Shown in pieces: positions 50,232 to 59,065 of a stretch of DNA of 64,000 nt. The stretch is from Sphingomonas sp. Ag1 (lineage in GTDB: Bacteria > Pseudomonadota > Alphaproteobacteria > Sphingomonadales > Sphingomonadaceae). Within the stretch, counting starts at the first letter, position 1, and each line of letters begins with the position of its first letter. Position numbers and translations under genes: made by a program. Where the stretch lies: contig NZ_LAZX01000082.1 in the NCBI RefSeq assembly GCF_000980895.1, forward strand, positions 20,488 to 84,487, in the 5' to 3' direction. The notes under the pieces are model-generated. The model ran no database searches, was not told where the DNA came from, and was given only the letters and a program-made list of their open reading frames with translations.

Positions 50232-51203
50232 ATGCCGACACCCAGCAAGGTGCTTGATCGCGTTCTGGTGCTTGAAATGGTTCGCGTGACGGAAGCGGCG
50301 GCGATCGGCGCCTCCACCCTGATCGGGCGCGGCGACGAAAAGGCTGCCGACGCAGCCGCGGTCGAGAAGATGCGCGAGGCGCTCAACACGCTCGACATCG
50401 ACGGCACGGTCGTGATCGGCGAGGGCGAGCGCGACGAGGCGCCGATGCTGTACATTGGCGAGAAGGTCGGCGCGGCGCAGGGCACCGGGCCGAAGATCGA
50501 CATCGCGCTCGATCCGCTGGAAGGCACCACCATCTGCGCCAAGGCTGGCCCCAACAGCCTGGCCGTGCTGGCGATCGGCGAGGAAGGCTGCCTGCTGAAC
50601 GCGCCCGACGTGTACATGGAAAAGCTGGCGGTCGGCCCGGGGCTGCCCGAGGGCGTGATCGACCTCGACAAGTCGCCGACCGAGAACGTCAAGGCAGTGG
50701 CCGCGGCGAAGGGCGTCGAGCCCAACGAGATCATCGTGTGCGTGCTGGATCGCCCGCGCCACGAGAAGATGATCGCCGAGCTGCGCTCGATCGGGTGCGG
50801 CGTGGTGCTGATCGGCGACGGCGACGTCGCGGGCGTGATCGCGACGACCGATCCCGACACCACGATCGACATGTACATGGGGTCGGGCGGAGCGCCGGAA
50901 GGCGTGCTGGCCTGCGCGGCGCTGCGCTGCGTCGGTGGCCAGTTCAAGGGCCGGCTCTTGTTCCGCAACGAGGACGAGCGGGCCCGGGCGCGCAAATGGG
51001 GCATCACCGACCTCGACAAGCAATATGACCTGACCGAGCTGGCCAAGGGCGACTGCATCTTTGCCGCGACCGGCGTGACCGACGGGTCGCTGCTGGAGGG
51101 CGTGAAGCGCAAGGGCAAGATCATGACCACCGAGAGCGTCGTCATGCGCGCCTCGTCGGGCACGGTGCGCTGGGTGCGCGGCGAGCACCGCCTGAACCGC
51201 TGA
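50232..51203 (+). CDS. glpX: Class II fructose-1,6-bisphosphatase GlpX
   Basis: Hydrolyses fructose-1,6-bisphosphate in gluconeogenesis. The 323-residue protein has VTEAAAIGASTLIGRGDEKA at the N terminus, GEGERDEAPMLYIGE, the metal site DPLEGTT in IALDPLEGTTICAK (about residues 95-108) and SGGAPEGVLACAALRCVGG. Ribosome site GGGGGA before the ATG. Sphingomonads often use GlpX as their FBPase. Confidence 0.96.
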   Translation: MPTPSKVLDRVLVLEMVRVTEAAAIGASTLIGRGDEKAADAAAVEKMREALNTLDIDGTVVIGEGERDEAPMLYIGEKVGAAQGTGPKIDIALDPLEGTTICAKAGPNSLAVLAIGEEGCLLNAPDVYMEKLAVGPGLPEGVIDLDKSPTENVKAVAAAKGVEPNEIIVCVLDRPRHEKMIAELRSIGCGVVLIGDGDVAGVIATTDPDTTIDMYMGSGGAPEGVLACAALRCVGGQFKGRLLFRNEDERARARKWGITDLDKQYDLTELAKGDCIFAATGVTDGSLLEGVKRKGKIMTTESVVMRASSGTVRWVRGEHRLNR

Positions 51204-51244
51204 TGCGGCGGGCGTGAGCGGGCGGCGGTGAACCGGCCGCGCTG

Positions 51245-52012
51245 ATGCTGGCGGGGACGTCGGCGGGCATGTCGGCGGGGGTGCTGCCGGCCCTGGCGCT
51301 GCTGATCGGGGCGATCGCGCTGATCGCCCATGCGCTGCGCAGCCGGCGCAGCATCGCCGCGCGGATCGCTGACGCGGTGCGCGGCGCTTCCCCCTCGCGG
51401 CCCCGCGCCTCGCTAGGCTGGGCGGCCGGGATCGCCGGCATGTATGGCGCGACCTCGCTGGTGGCGCTGGCGCTGATCGGGCGGATCAAGGCGGTAGCGG
51501 TGCTGCCGCCCGAGCTGTACGGCGCCTTTGGCATCCTTCCCCTTGATGGCGTGGCGCTGCGCGAGACGGCGCTGTCGATCGGCGGCGGCTTCCTGCTGGG
51601 CGCCGGGCTGGTCGCGGTGTCGCTGTGGCGGCGGTGGCGGGTGATCGGGCCGACGTACCGTTCGCCCGCGATTGCGCGATCACGCCGGGAGACGGGCGCG
51701 GCGCTGCTGCTGGCGGCAAGTGCGGGAGTGGCGGAGGAATTGTTCTTCCGCCTGACGGTGCCGCTGCTGGCGGCGATCGTGACGGGGAGCGCGGCGATCG
51801 GCTGCGTCCTGGGCTGGGCGCTGTTCACGCTGGCGCATCGCTACCAGGGGCGCGGCGGGATGATCGCTGTCGGCCTGATCGGCGCGGGGCTGGGGTGGCT
51901 GTATCTGTCGACCGGGCTGTTATGGGCCGCGATGCTGCTGCATGCGGTGGTCGACGTGAATGCGCTGATCGTCCGGCCGTGGCTGGAGCGGCGCTTTGGC
52001 CGCGGCCGATGA
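51245..52012 (+). CDS. CPBP family intramembrane metalloprotease
   Basis: Membrane protein of 255 residues in the CAAX-protease/bacteriocin-processing (CPBP) family. It has about seven helices and the motif-1 glutamates in GVAEELFFRLTVP (about 161-173). A histidine in LFTLAHRYQG and another in MLLHAVVDVNALI complete the expected metal site. Substrate unknown; no bacteriocin genes are near. It starts 41 bases after glpX. Confidence 0.85.
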   Translation: MLAGTSAGMSAGVLPALALLIGAIALIAHALRSRRSIAARIADAVRGASPSRPRASLGWAAGIAGMYGATSLVALALIGRIKAVAVLPPELYGAFGILPLDGVALRETALSIGGGFLLGAGLVAVSLWRRWRVIGPTYRSPAIARSRRETGAALLLAASAGVAEELFFRLTVPLLAAIVTGSAAIGCVLGWALFTLAHRYQGRGGMIAVGLIGAGLGWLYLSTGLLWAAMLLHAVVDVNALIVRPWLERRFGRGR

Positions 52013-52052
52013 CGGCGGTGGCGGCAGGGCAATGATCGCCGCTGCGTGACGG

Positions 52053-52089
52053 CGCTCTCCCTCCCGGCCGGATGGGGGGAAGGAGAGCG
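52053..52089. terminator. Hairpin between CPBP gene and nusG
   Basis: CGCTCTCCCTCCC and GGGGGAAGGAGAGCG form a long imperfect stem between two convergent genes. It lacks a T run on either strand, so it may be a bidirectional, factor-assisted terminator. Confidence 0.4.
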
Positions 52090-52100
52090 TGGCCGTGCGA

Positions 52101-52637
52101 TTACTTGCTGCGTTCGACCTGTTCGAAGTCGAGTTCGACCGGGGTGGCGCGGCCGAAGATCGACACCGACACCTTGACCTTCGCCTTGTCGAAATCGAGT
52201 TCCTCGACGGTGCCGTTGAAGCTCGCGAACGGGCCGTCGAGCACCTTGACCGAATCGCCGATCTCGAAATCGACCTTGATCTTGGTCTTCGGCGCGGCGG
52301 CGGCCTCTTCCTTGCTGTTGAGCATGCGCGCGGCTTCCGCCTCGCTCACCGCCTGCGGCTTGCCGGACGAACCGAGGAAGCCGGTGACCTTGGGCGTGTT
52401 CTTGACGAGGTGATAGACCTGGTCAGTCATCTCGAGCTTGGCGAGCACATAGCCCGGCATGAACTTGCGCTCGACCTGGACCTTCTTGCCGCGACGCGCT
52501 TCCTGCACCGTCTCGGTGGGCACTTCGATCCGCTCGACCAGCTGTTCGAGGCCCATGCGGCTGGCCTCGGCCATGATCGCGTCGCGAACCTTGCCCTCGA
52601 AGCCCGAATAAGCGTGGATAATGTACCAGCGTGGCAT
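52101..52637 (-). CDS. nusG: Transcription termination/antitermination protein NusG
   Basis: Binds RNA polymerase, Rho and the ribosome. The 178-residue protein has the NGN domain (PRWYIIHAYSGFEGKVRDAI, then KFMPGYVLAKLEMTDQVYHL) and the C-terminal KOW domain (FEIGDSVKVLDGPFASFNGT). Normal length. Co-transcribed with secE, 21 bases upstream. Confidence 0.97.
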   Translation of the reverse strand: MPRWYIIHAYSGFEGKVRDAIMAEASRMGLEQLVERIEVPTETVQEARRGKKVQVERKFMPGYVLAKLEMTDQVYHLVKNTPKVTGFLGSSGKPQAVSEAEAARMLNSKEEAAAAPKTKIKVDFEIGDSVKVLDGPFASFNGTVEELDFDKAKVKVSVSIFGRATPVELDFEQVERSK

Positions 52638-52658
52638 GTTGCGGGCGCGTCCTTTTTC

Positions 52659-52856
52659 TTACTTGGCCAGGCTGAGCAGGGCGTTGACGATCGCGTTGAA
52701 GACCGTGTCGACGCCAAGGAAGAAGAGCGCCAGGATGGTCGTCATGATCATCACCATGACGCCGGTCATGATCGTTTCGCGCCGGCTCGGCCACACGACC
52801 TTCCTGGTCTCGGCACGAACCTGGTTGATGAACTCGATCGGGGACGTCTTCGCCAC
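52659..52856 (-). CDS. secE: Preprotein translocase subunit SecE
   Basis: Essential clamp of the SecYEG channel. The 65-residue protein starts with GTG (MAKTSPIEFINQVRAETRKV) and has the conserved VVWPSRRET amphipathic segment and one membrane helix (about 36-60). The GTG at 52856 was chosen for its AAAGG ribosome site and the family N terminus; a further ATG upstream is less likely. It lies between tRNA-Trp and nusG, the normal bacterial order. Confidence 0.94.
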   Translation of the reverse strand: MAKTSPIEFINQVRAETRKVVWPSRRETIMTGVMVMIMTTILALFFLGVDTVFNAIVNALLSLAK

Positions 52857-53109
52857 GTGCGTTAGCCTTTTAATCGTTCGATACCGCGAGCGGGGCATGT
52901 GCCTTCTACCGCGTCCCCGGGGGGAAACGGTGGTAAAAGCCGTCCGCGCTGTCGGATGCGTCCAGCGAAATAGCGATGCGCGCCGTCAAGAGCAAGGGCG
53001 CACGGCATGCCGCGCAAAAGGGACGGGTCGTGAGGGGCGGCAGGGCGCGCGGGAGATCGGGGCGCCGGATATGTCCGCCGGATCGTGCGGCCTGGCCCCA
53101 CCGGATGCT

Positions 53110-53186
53110 TGGCAGGGGAGCTCGGATTCGAACCGAGGGCCTTCGGTTTTGGAGACCGACGCTCTAACCAGCTGAGCTACACCCCT
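53110..53186 (-). tRNA. tRNA-Trp (anticodon CCA)
   Basis: Cloverleaf read on the minus strand: acceptor AGGGGTG, D arm GCTC..GAGC, anticodon stem GGT/ACC with CCA at 53150-53152, T arm CTCGG-TTCGAAT-CCGAG, discriminator G, and an encoded CCA end. The acceptor stem pairs at six of seven positions; position 6-67 is U-U. Standard position upstream of secE-nusG. The 253 bases to secE hold no gene; a GC-rich hairpin near 52905-52930 may be part of the leader. Confidence 0.96.
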
Positions 53187-53198
53187 GCAGCGACACGG

Positions 53199-53227
53199 CC
53201 CTTAGCGACCCTGGCGCAAAGGTTCAA
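53199..53227 (-). promoter_or_regulatory. Promoter of tRNA-Trp
   Basis: On the minus strand TTGAAC, 17 bases, TAAGGG, ending 13 bases before the tRNA. The -35 box overlaps the stop codon of the GGDEF-EAL gene. Typical of sigma-70-type stable RNA promoters in this group. Confidence 0.6.
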
Positions 53228-55572
53228 GCGGCACGAAACGCGGGGCCCGTACGGCCGGCCAGGGCGCGTGCCTCGCTCACCGGCAGCGGGCGGCCGAAGT
53301 AGAAACCCTGGATCTTGGAGACGCCGAGCGCGCGTACGAGCGTCAGTTCGTCGGACGTTTCCACCCCCTCCGCCGTCGTCGCCATGCCGAGGCTGCCGGC
53401 GAGCGCGACGACGGCGCGGATGATCGCCAGCGCCTCCGGCACGCCCTTGGCCGCGGCGGTCACGAAGCTGCGGTCGATCTTGATCGAGGAAAAGCGCGTG
53501 CGCGACAGATAGCCGAGCGAGGAATAGCCGGTGCCGAAATCGTCGAGGCTGAGCCGGACGCCCAGTTCGAGGATGCGGTCCAGCACCTTCACCGCGCCGG
53601 TCCCCTCGCGCATGAACACGCTTTCGGTGACCTCCAGCTCCAGCCGGTGCGGCGCGAGCTTCGTGCTGGCGAGCGTGCGGGCGACGACCGCGACGAAATT
53701 GGGATTGTGCAGCTGTTCGGGCGAGACGTTGATCGCGACGCGCACGTCATCGGGCCAGCGGGTCGCTTCCTCGCAGGCGGTGCGCACGACCCATTCGCCG
53801 ATCGGCCCGATCAGCCGGGTCTCCTCCGCCAGCGGGATGAATTTCGCCGGCGAGATCGTGCCGAATTCGGGATTGTGCCAGCGCAGCAGCGCCTCGAAGC
53901 CGGACAGGCGCTCGCTCGTCGCATCGACGACGGGCTGATAGTCGAGCTGCAGCTCGCCGCGGTCGAGCGCCTTGCGCAGCGCCATTTCGAGCACGCGCCG
54001 CTCCTCCGCATCGACATGAAGCTGCGGCTCATAGGCGTGGAAGACGCCGCCGCCGGCGTCCTTCGAGCGATAGAGCGCAAGATCGGCCGAGCGGATCAGC
54101 GTTTCCGCGGCGCGGCCGTCACGCGGCGAGGTGGCGACGCCGACCGAGGCGCCGATGTAGAGCGTGTGCTGATCGACCTCATAGGGTTGCGACAGCGTGT
54201 CGATGATTGTGCGGGCGAGCGACTCGACCCGCGCCGGATCGGTCGCATCGTTGACGACGACGGCGAACTCGTCGCCGCCGAGCCGGCCGATCAGCTCGTT
54301 TTCGGTGATGAGCTGGCCGAGCCGCTCCGCAACGCGGCCCAGCAGGCGATCGCCGATCGGATGGCCAAGCGTGTCGTTGACCGCCTTGAAGCGATCAAGG
54401 TCGATCATCATGAACGCGGCGCGGCTGCCCCAGCGTTCCGCCTCCGCCAGCGCGCGGGCCAGCGCCTCGTTGACGTAGAGCCGGTTGGGAAGGCCGGTGA
54501 GCGCGTCGAAGCGGGCCAGCCGGTTGATCTTGTCGGCCGACGTGCGCTGTTCGGTGACGTCGGAGCCGACGCCGCGGAAGCCGACGAAACGGCCGCTTTC
54601 GTCGTGGCGCGGGCTGGCGGTGATTTCCCACCAATGCTGCTTGCCGCCGACGATCACCGGCAGCACGAGGTCGCGGAACGGCTCGCGCCGTTTCAGCTTG
54701 TCGGCGAGCAGGCGGAGCCCGGGGCTGAAATCGCCGGTGTCCCAGCTGGGGCCGGCCAGCGCCTGGAGCAGCGACATACCCTCCAGCTGATCGGGGGTGT
54801 AGCCGAGCGCACTGGCAACCCGAGTGCTGACGCGGCAGAGCCGGCGCTGCGCATCGGTTTCCCACAGCCAGTCGGCGCGCGAATCCTCGAACTCGCCGAG
54901 CAGCAGGCTGACGGTTTCATTGCTGTCGGAGAGGTTCAGCTCGATCGCGCGCAGCATGACATGGAACCGGGCGCGCGTGATGCACGCGGCGACCAGCAGC
55001 GCGGCGAAGATCAAGGTCGCGAGCGCCGGGATGATCGCTTGCTGGAGCAGCAGCAGGAGGATCGCAGAGGCCGCGACGCCGCCGATGAAGCTGAGCGCGG
55101 CAAGGACCAGCGGCGCCATGGCGAAGGCAGCCGCGGTCATCAGCACCGACAGGATCATCCACAGGTCGAAGGTCGCCGCCGGCGCGGTGGCGGCGAAGAC
55201 GAGCGGCGGGAAGCTCCAGATCGCGGCAAGCGCGAGCCCTTCGAGCGCGGTGTCCCGCATCTCCTGCAGCGAGGCCTGCCCCTCCGCCAGATGCCGCGTG
55301 TTGAGGCGGCGAAGCGTGATGAGGGTCGATACCGCGACCAGCCCGACGAACCAGGTCGCGAGCCACCAATGCGGTACGCGCCCGTTGAACAGAATCGATA
55401 CCGCAACCGCGCCCGACAGGTTGGCGGCGAGCAGGAACAGCGCGAGTCGGCGGCCGACAAACAGCTGAGTCGCGCGCAACCGCCCCCACAATTCCGGGTC
55501 GTCACCATTCCGGATACCCAGCAGCTGCCATAAAGGCACGGGGACCGGACCAGGGCTGAACGGCAGTTTCAC
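53224..55572 (-). CDS. Membrane GGDEF-EAL protein with PAS domain (c-di-GMP turnover)
   Basis: Bifunctional c-di-GMP protein of 782 residues. The N terminus (about 40-205) has five or more membrane helices. A PAS domain follows (about 235-345, ending GFRGVGSDVTEQR), then GGDEF (about 350-510, intact motif GGDEF at about 431) and EAL (about 530-770). EAL residues are kept: EALLRW, INVSPEQ, ELEVTES, DDFGTG, KIDRSF and AEGVET. Both activities are therefore possible. It starts with GTG and has a weak ribosome site. A link to motility control is plausible but not shown by position. Confidence 0.92.
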   Translation of the reverse strand: MKLPFSPGPVPVPLWQLLGIRNGDDPELWGRLRATQLFVGRRLALFLLAANLSGAVAVSILFNGRVPHWWLATWFVGLVAVSTLITLRRLNTRHLAEGQASLQEMRDTALEGLALAAIWSFPPLVFAATAPAATFDLWMILSVLMTAAAFAMAPLVLAALSFIGGVAASAILLLLLQQAIIPALATLIFAALLVAACITRARFHVMLRAIELNLSDSNETVSLLLGEFEDSRADWLWETDAQRRLCRVSTRVASALGYTPDQLEGMSLLQALAGPSWDTGDFSPGLRLLADKLKRREPFRDLVLPVIVGGKQHWWEITASPRHDESGRFVGFRGVGSDVTEQRTSADKINRLARFDALTGLPNRLYVNEALARALAEAERWGSRAAFMMIDLDRFKAVNDTLGHPIGDRLLGRVAERLGQLITENELIGRLGGDEFAVVVNDATDPARVESLARTIIDTLSQPYEVDQHTLYIGASVGVATSPRDGRAAETLIRSADLALYRSKDAGGGVFHAYEPQLHVDAEERRVLEMALRKALDRGELQLDYQPVVDATSERLSGFEALLRWHNPEFGTISPAKFIPLAEETRLIGPIGEWVVRTACEEATRWPDDVRVAINVSPEQLHNPNFVAVVARTLASTKLAPHRLELEVTESVFMREGTGAVKVLDRILELGVRLSLDDFGTGYSSLGYLSRTRFSSIKIDRSFVTAAAKGVPEALAIIRAVVALAGSLGMATTAEGVETSDELTLVRALGVSKIQGFYFGRPLPVSEARALAGRTGPAFRAA

Positions 55573-55666
55573 GACACCCGGATGACACGATCAGGGTTTA
55601 TTTATCGTTTCCATCGCCGTGATGCGCGCATCCTTTCCGCTGTGTATCAGGGAAATGGCGCAACAA

Positions 55667-56578
55667 TCAGTGGGCGGGTGTTAGCGCGAAGCCGAGCCGG
55701 GGCAGGTGAACGACCACCGATCCCGCGCGGTCGTCATCACGCGCGATCGACCAATGGTGCGGCGATGATCCGACGAGTCGGCCCGCGATCGGATCGCGGC
55801 CATAATCGGTGGCGGCGACGGTGACGGTGCGGCCGGCGAGCGCCTGATCGGCGGGATCGACGCTGGCGGGGGCGGGCGTGGCGTCGCGCGCGGCCGCGAT
55901 CGCATCCTGCCGCGTGGCCGCGCTGCGATCACCATGGCCGATCGCCACCACCCGGTCATACCAGGCGGCGAGGCCGGGCAGATCGAGGAAGGCGTCTGCC
56001 GACGGGGCGTGGAAGGAACGCACGAACCACAGATTGTAGAAGGCGTTGGCATCGGCGAGGCCGGGGCGGTCGCCGGTGAGGAAGGCGCGGCCGTCGGCAA
56101 GTTGATCGCTCACCAGCGCGGCGTGGCTGCGCAGCTGCGCGGCCATATAGGGGACCGCGGCGGCCATCGCCTCCGGGTTGAAGGGCGCGCCGCTCAATTT
56201 CTCGCGATCGGCGCGGAAGGCGGGATCGACCTTGTCACCCAGGCCGCCGAAGATGACGCCGACCGCCGCCTGGAAGAACGAGCGGTCGGTCCATTGTGCC
56301 AGCGCCTGGTCGAGCCCGGTGCTGCCGGTGGGGAAGAGCGAGGGGCTCGGGAAGCGGCGTTCCAGCTCGCGCACGATCAGCACACTGTCGCAATAGATGT
56401 CGGCGCCGATCTGCATCACCGGGATCCGGCGATAGGCGCCGGTGAGCGCCAGCAGATCAGGCTTGGGCATGATCACCGGCTGGTCGATCGCGGCCCAGGC
56501 GAGTTGCTTGATGCCGAGGCACACGCGAACCTTTTCGGAAAAGGGCGAGCTGTCATACTGGTGCAGCAGGATGGTCAT
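55667..56578 (-). CDS. Glutathione S-transferase family protein
   Basis: Thioredoxin-fold N terminus (MTILLHQYDSSPFSEKVRVC; IPVMQIGADIYCDSVLIVRE) and a helical C-terminal domain (AFLTGDRPGLADANAFYNLW). At 303 residues it is longer than usual because of a C-terminal extension of about 80 residues (DPIAGRLVGSSPHHWSIARD). ATG at 56578 has the ribosome site GAGGA. The substrate is unknown. Divergent from the serine hydrolase gene. Confidence 0.88.
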   Translation of the reverse strand: MTILLHQYDSSPFSEKVRVCLGIKQLAWAAIDQPVIMPKPDLLALTGAYRRIPVMQIGADIYCDSVLIVRELERRFPSPSLFPTGSTGLDQALAQWTDRSFFQAAVGVIFGGLGDKVDPAFRADREKLSGAPFNPEAMAAAVPYMAAQLRSHAALVSDQLADGRAFLTGDRPGLADANAFYNLWFVRSFHAPSADAFLDLPGLAAWYDRVVAIGHGDRSAATRQDAIAAARDATPAPASVDPADQALAGRTVTVAATDYGRDPIAGRLVGSSPHHWSIARDDDRAGSVVVHLPRLGFALTPAH

Positions 56579-56694
56579 GGCGGTCCTCTTCCGGTTGCTG
56601 CTCGTGGGCGGCAGCATGAGCGGGAGGATTACCGTTGTGCACAACTAAGTCGATCGTTTTCTTTTGGGCGGGCGATCGAGGAGGGTGAGGGGGA

Positions 56695-57861
56695 ATGCCG
56701 ATGCTGCTGATGATGCTGGCTGCTGCGAGTGCGCCGATGGCGAGCGTCCGGGTGGCGTTCGACCGCGACGGCGTGACGACGGTCGACAGCCGCGGGTTGG
56801 CAGACGCCGCAAGCGGCCGGGCGGTGACGGCGGATGATCCGGTGCGCATCGCCTCCATCTCCAAGCTGGTGGTGGCGATCGGGGTGATGCGGCTGGTGGA
56901 GCAAGGGGTGCTCGACCTTGATGCCGATGTGTCGGAGCGGCTTGGCTGGCGGCTGCGCCATCCGAATTACCCGGACGTGCCGATCACCTTGCGCCTGCTG
57001 CTGTCGCACCGTTCGGGCCTGACCGACCATGCCGGCTATCTGATCGCGCTGGACGAAGGCATCCAGGCGGCGGTGGCGGAGCCGAAGGCGTGGGATGACG
57101 CCAACCCGCCAGGGCGGTTCTTTCGCTACACCAACCTCAATTTTCCCGTGGTGGCGAGCGTGATGGAGCGGGCGACGGGTGAGCGGTTCGATCGGCTGAT
57201 GGAGAGGCTGGTGCTCGCGCCGCTGAAGCTCGACGCCTGTTTCAACTGGGCCGGGTGCAGTGCGGAGGCGAAGGCGCGCGCGGTGGTGCTGTATGACGAG
57301 GGAAAACCGGTGCGCGACGAACAGGCGTTCATCGCCGGCTGTCCGGTCACGCCCGCAAAGGATGGCAGCTGCGACCTCACGACCTGGCAGGCGGGGCGCA
57401 ATGGCGCGCTGTTCTCGCCGCAGGGTGGGCTTCGCATCTCGATGCGCGGGCTGGCCAAGATCGGGCGACTGCTGCTGAGCGATGGCTCGGTGGATGGCGT
57501 GCGATTGTTGTCGCCGGCGTCGATGCGGGTGCTGACGACGCCCGAATGGACGTTCGACGGTAGTAATGGCGTGCAGAATGAGGAGGCGGAGAGCGGGGTG
57601 CGCGCGGGCGGCTTCAACTGCCGCTATGGCCTGGCGGTCAGCTTTACCGCGACGCCGCTGCCGGCCTGCCGTGATGATCCGGTGGGCGACAAGCGGCCAC
57701 GGATCGGCCATGCGGGCGAGGCCTATGGCCTGCGGTCGGGCCTGTGGGTCGATCGCGCGGCCGGCACCGGAATCGCCTATTTCGCGACCAATGTGACGCC
57801 TGAGCCGGGCGCGCGATCGGCGCTGACGCTGACCGAGGAGCGGCTGGCGCGGGGCGAGTGA
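56695..57861 (+). CDS. Beta-lactamase family serine hydrolase
   Basis: Secreted hydrolase of the class C beta-lactamase/esterase fold, 388 residues. A short hydrophobic N terminus could serve as signal peptide. The active serine is in SISK (IASISKLVVAIGVMRLVEQG, about residue 53), the tyrosine in YTN (RFFRYTNLNFP) and the third motif HAG near residue 340. GKPV-containing blocks and the N-X-X-P context fit a penicillin-recognising protein. Antibiotic cleavage should not be assumed; many such proteins are peptidases or esterases. Confidence 0.86.
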   Translation: MPMLLMMLAAASAPMASVRVAFDRDGVTTVDSRGLADAASGRAVTADDPVRIASISKLVVAIGVMRLVEQGVLDLDADVSERLGWRLRHPNYPDVPITLRLLLSHRSGLTDHAGYLIALDEGIQAAVAEPKAWDDANPPGRFFRYTNLNFPVVASVMERATGERFDRLMERLVLAPLKLDACFNWAGCSAEAKARAVVLYDEGKPVRDEQAFIAGCPVTPAKDGSCDLTTWQAGRNGALFSPQGGLRISMRGLAKIGRLLLSDGSVDGVRLLSPASMRVLTTPEWTFDGSNGVQNEEAESGVRAGGFNCRYGLAVSFTATPLPACRDDPVGDKRPRIGHAGEAYGLRSGLWVDRAAGTGIAYFATNVTPEPGARSALTLTEERLARGE

Positions 57862-57865
57862 GGGC

Positions 57866-58933
57866 CTAGAGCAAAGGCTTGTCGATGCGGCGCAGCGCGC
57901 GGTCGAACAGCGAGATGGTGTGCGCGTGGAGCGCGTCGCCGATCGGCTTTGGCGTCAGGCCGGCGCAGGCGCGGGCGTGGCTTCCCTCCAGGATCGCACC
58001 GAGCTTGAACGGGGCGAGGACGGTGTACCAGCGCGCCTCCGCCGCGGTGCGGCCGGTGGCGGCGAGATAGCGATCGGCGATTTCGGCCAGCGTGGGGAAG
58101 CCGTCCCACGGCGTGACCGACAGCCGCGGATTGGCGTCATCGGGGTCGCGCCAGGTGGCGGTCAGCCAGCCGAGATCGAGCAACGGATCGCCGCGGCTGG
58201 CGAGTTCCCAGTCGACGATCGCGGCGAGCGCGGGCGAATCCGGCCGGTACATGACGTTGGAGAGGTGATAGTCGCCGTGGATCAGCCCGGGGCGCATCGT
58301 CGTCGGGCGGTTCGCCTCCAGCCAGGCGCAGATCGCATCGACATCGGGGAGCGCGTCGAGCCCGGTCCAGCCGTCGAACTTGGCATAGCCATCCAATTGC
58401 GCGCGCCAGCGCGGCACCTGGCGTTCGAGCCAGCCGTCGAGCTTGCCCAGATCGTCCAGCCCCGCCTCATGCGGGTCGACCCGCGAAAGCGCAACGGCGC
58501 CGTCGACGATCGCCTCGCCCATCCGGCGGCGCACATCGGCGCTTTCGGCATGGAGCGGGGGCAGGCCGACGGTGGCGTTGAAGCCGTCGATCGGCTCCAT
58601 CAGGTAGAAAGCGGTGCCCAGCACGGCCGGATCGCCCTCGCCGGCGATGAAGCCGGGGTGCGGCACGTCCGATCCGGCGAGCGCGGCGAGCACCTTCATC
58701 TCGCGGCGCATTACCTCGTCACTTTCGGGACGCGGGCGGCGCGGCGGGCGGCGCAGGACATAGGTGCGGCCGGCCCGGTCGAAGCGCAGCAGGATGTTCT
58801 GCGTGCCGCCGCCCAGCGTCTGCGCGCCGGTGATCGGCCCGTCGCCGAGCCCCTGGCGATCCATCCAGCGCGCGAGCACGTCGAGATCGATGAGTTCCGC
58901 CCATGCCTCACGATCATGCGCCAATGCCGCCAT
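57866..58933 (-). CDS. Phosphotransferase family protein (APH/ACAD10-like)
   Basis: Kinase-like protein of 355 residues. The APH motifs are LIHGDYHLSNVMY (catalytic aspartate, about 218-230) and AIVDWELASRGDPLLDLGWL. The N-terminal lobe has TQNILLRFDRAGRTYVLRRP. Relatives lie near acyl-CoA dehydrogenases and may phosphorylate hydroxy acids. No acyl-CoA dehydrogenase is adjacent here. Divergent from a TetR-family gene. Confidence 0.87.
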   Translation of the reverse strand: MAALAHDREAWAELIDLDVLARWMDRQGLGDGPITGAQTLGGGTQNILLRFDRAGRTYVLRRPPRRPRPESDEVMRREMKVLAALAGSDVPHPGFIAGEGDPAVLGTAFYLMEPIDGFNATVGLPPLHAESADVRRRMGEAIVDGAVALSRVDPHEAGLDDLGKLDGWLERQVPRWRAQLDGYAKFDGWTGLDALPDVDAICAWLEANRPTTMRPGLIHGDYHLSNVMYRPDSPALAAIVDWELASRGDPLLDLGWLTATWRDPDDANPRLSVTPWDGFPTLAEIADRYLAATGRTAAEARWYTVLAPFKLGAILEGSHARACAGLTPKPIGDALHAHTISLFDRALRRIDKPLL

Positions 58934-58968
58934 CTCTCTCCCGCTCCGCCGTTGTCAGGTCGCCGCTT

Positions 58969-58986
58969 CTAAGTCGGTCGCCTTAG
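58969..58986. promoter_or_regulatory. Candidate operator between phosphotransferase and TetR genes
   Basis: CTAAGTCGGTCGCCTTAG is an imperfect palindrome (arms CTAAG/CTTAG, 7 of 9 positions paired) in the 132-base divergent region. Location and size suit a TetR-family operator. Confidence 0.45.
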
Positions 58987-59065
58987 CATGGCGGCGGGGC
59001 CGGGATGCGTCAATCTAAGCCATGTGACTTGAACCGCGGGCGCGCATGGCCGATGGTCCTGCCGC

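Noticed and set aside
52890..53109. A small gene between tRNA-Trp and secE
   Set aside because: Short open frames are present but lack ribosome sites and recognisable sequence; the stretch looks like leader RNA.
53647..55533. Open frame of 628 codons on the plus strand opposite the GGDEF-EAL gene
   Set aside because: No domain, Arg/Glu/Asp-rich composition typical of antisense reading, while the minus strand holds intact GGDEF and EAL domains.
56695..57861. Beta-lactam resistance gene
   Set aside because: The fold and SxxK/YxN motifs are those of the wider serine hydrolase family; nothing shows it acts on antibiotics.
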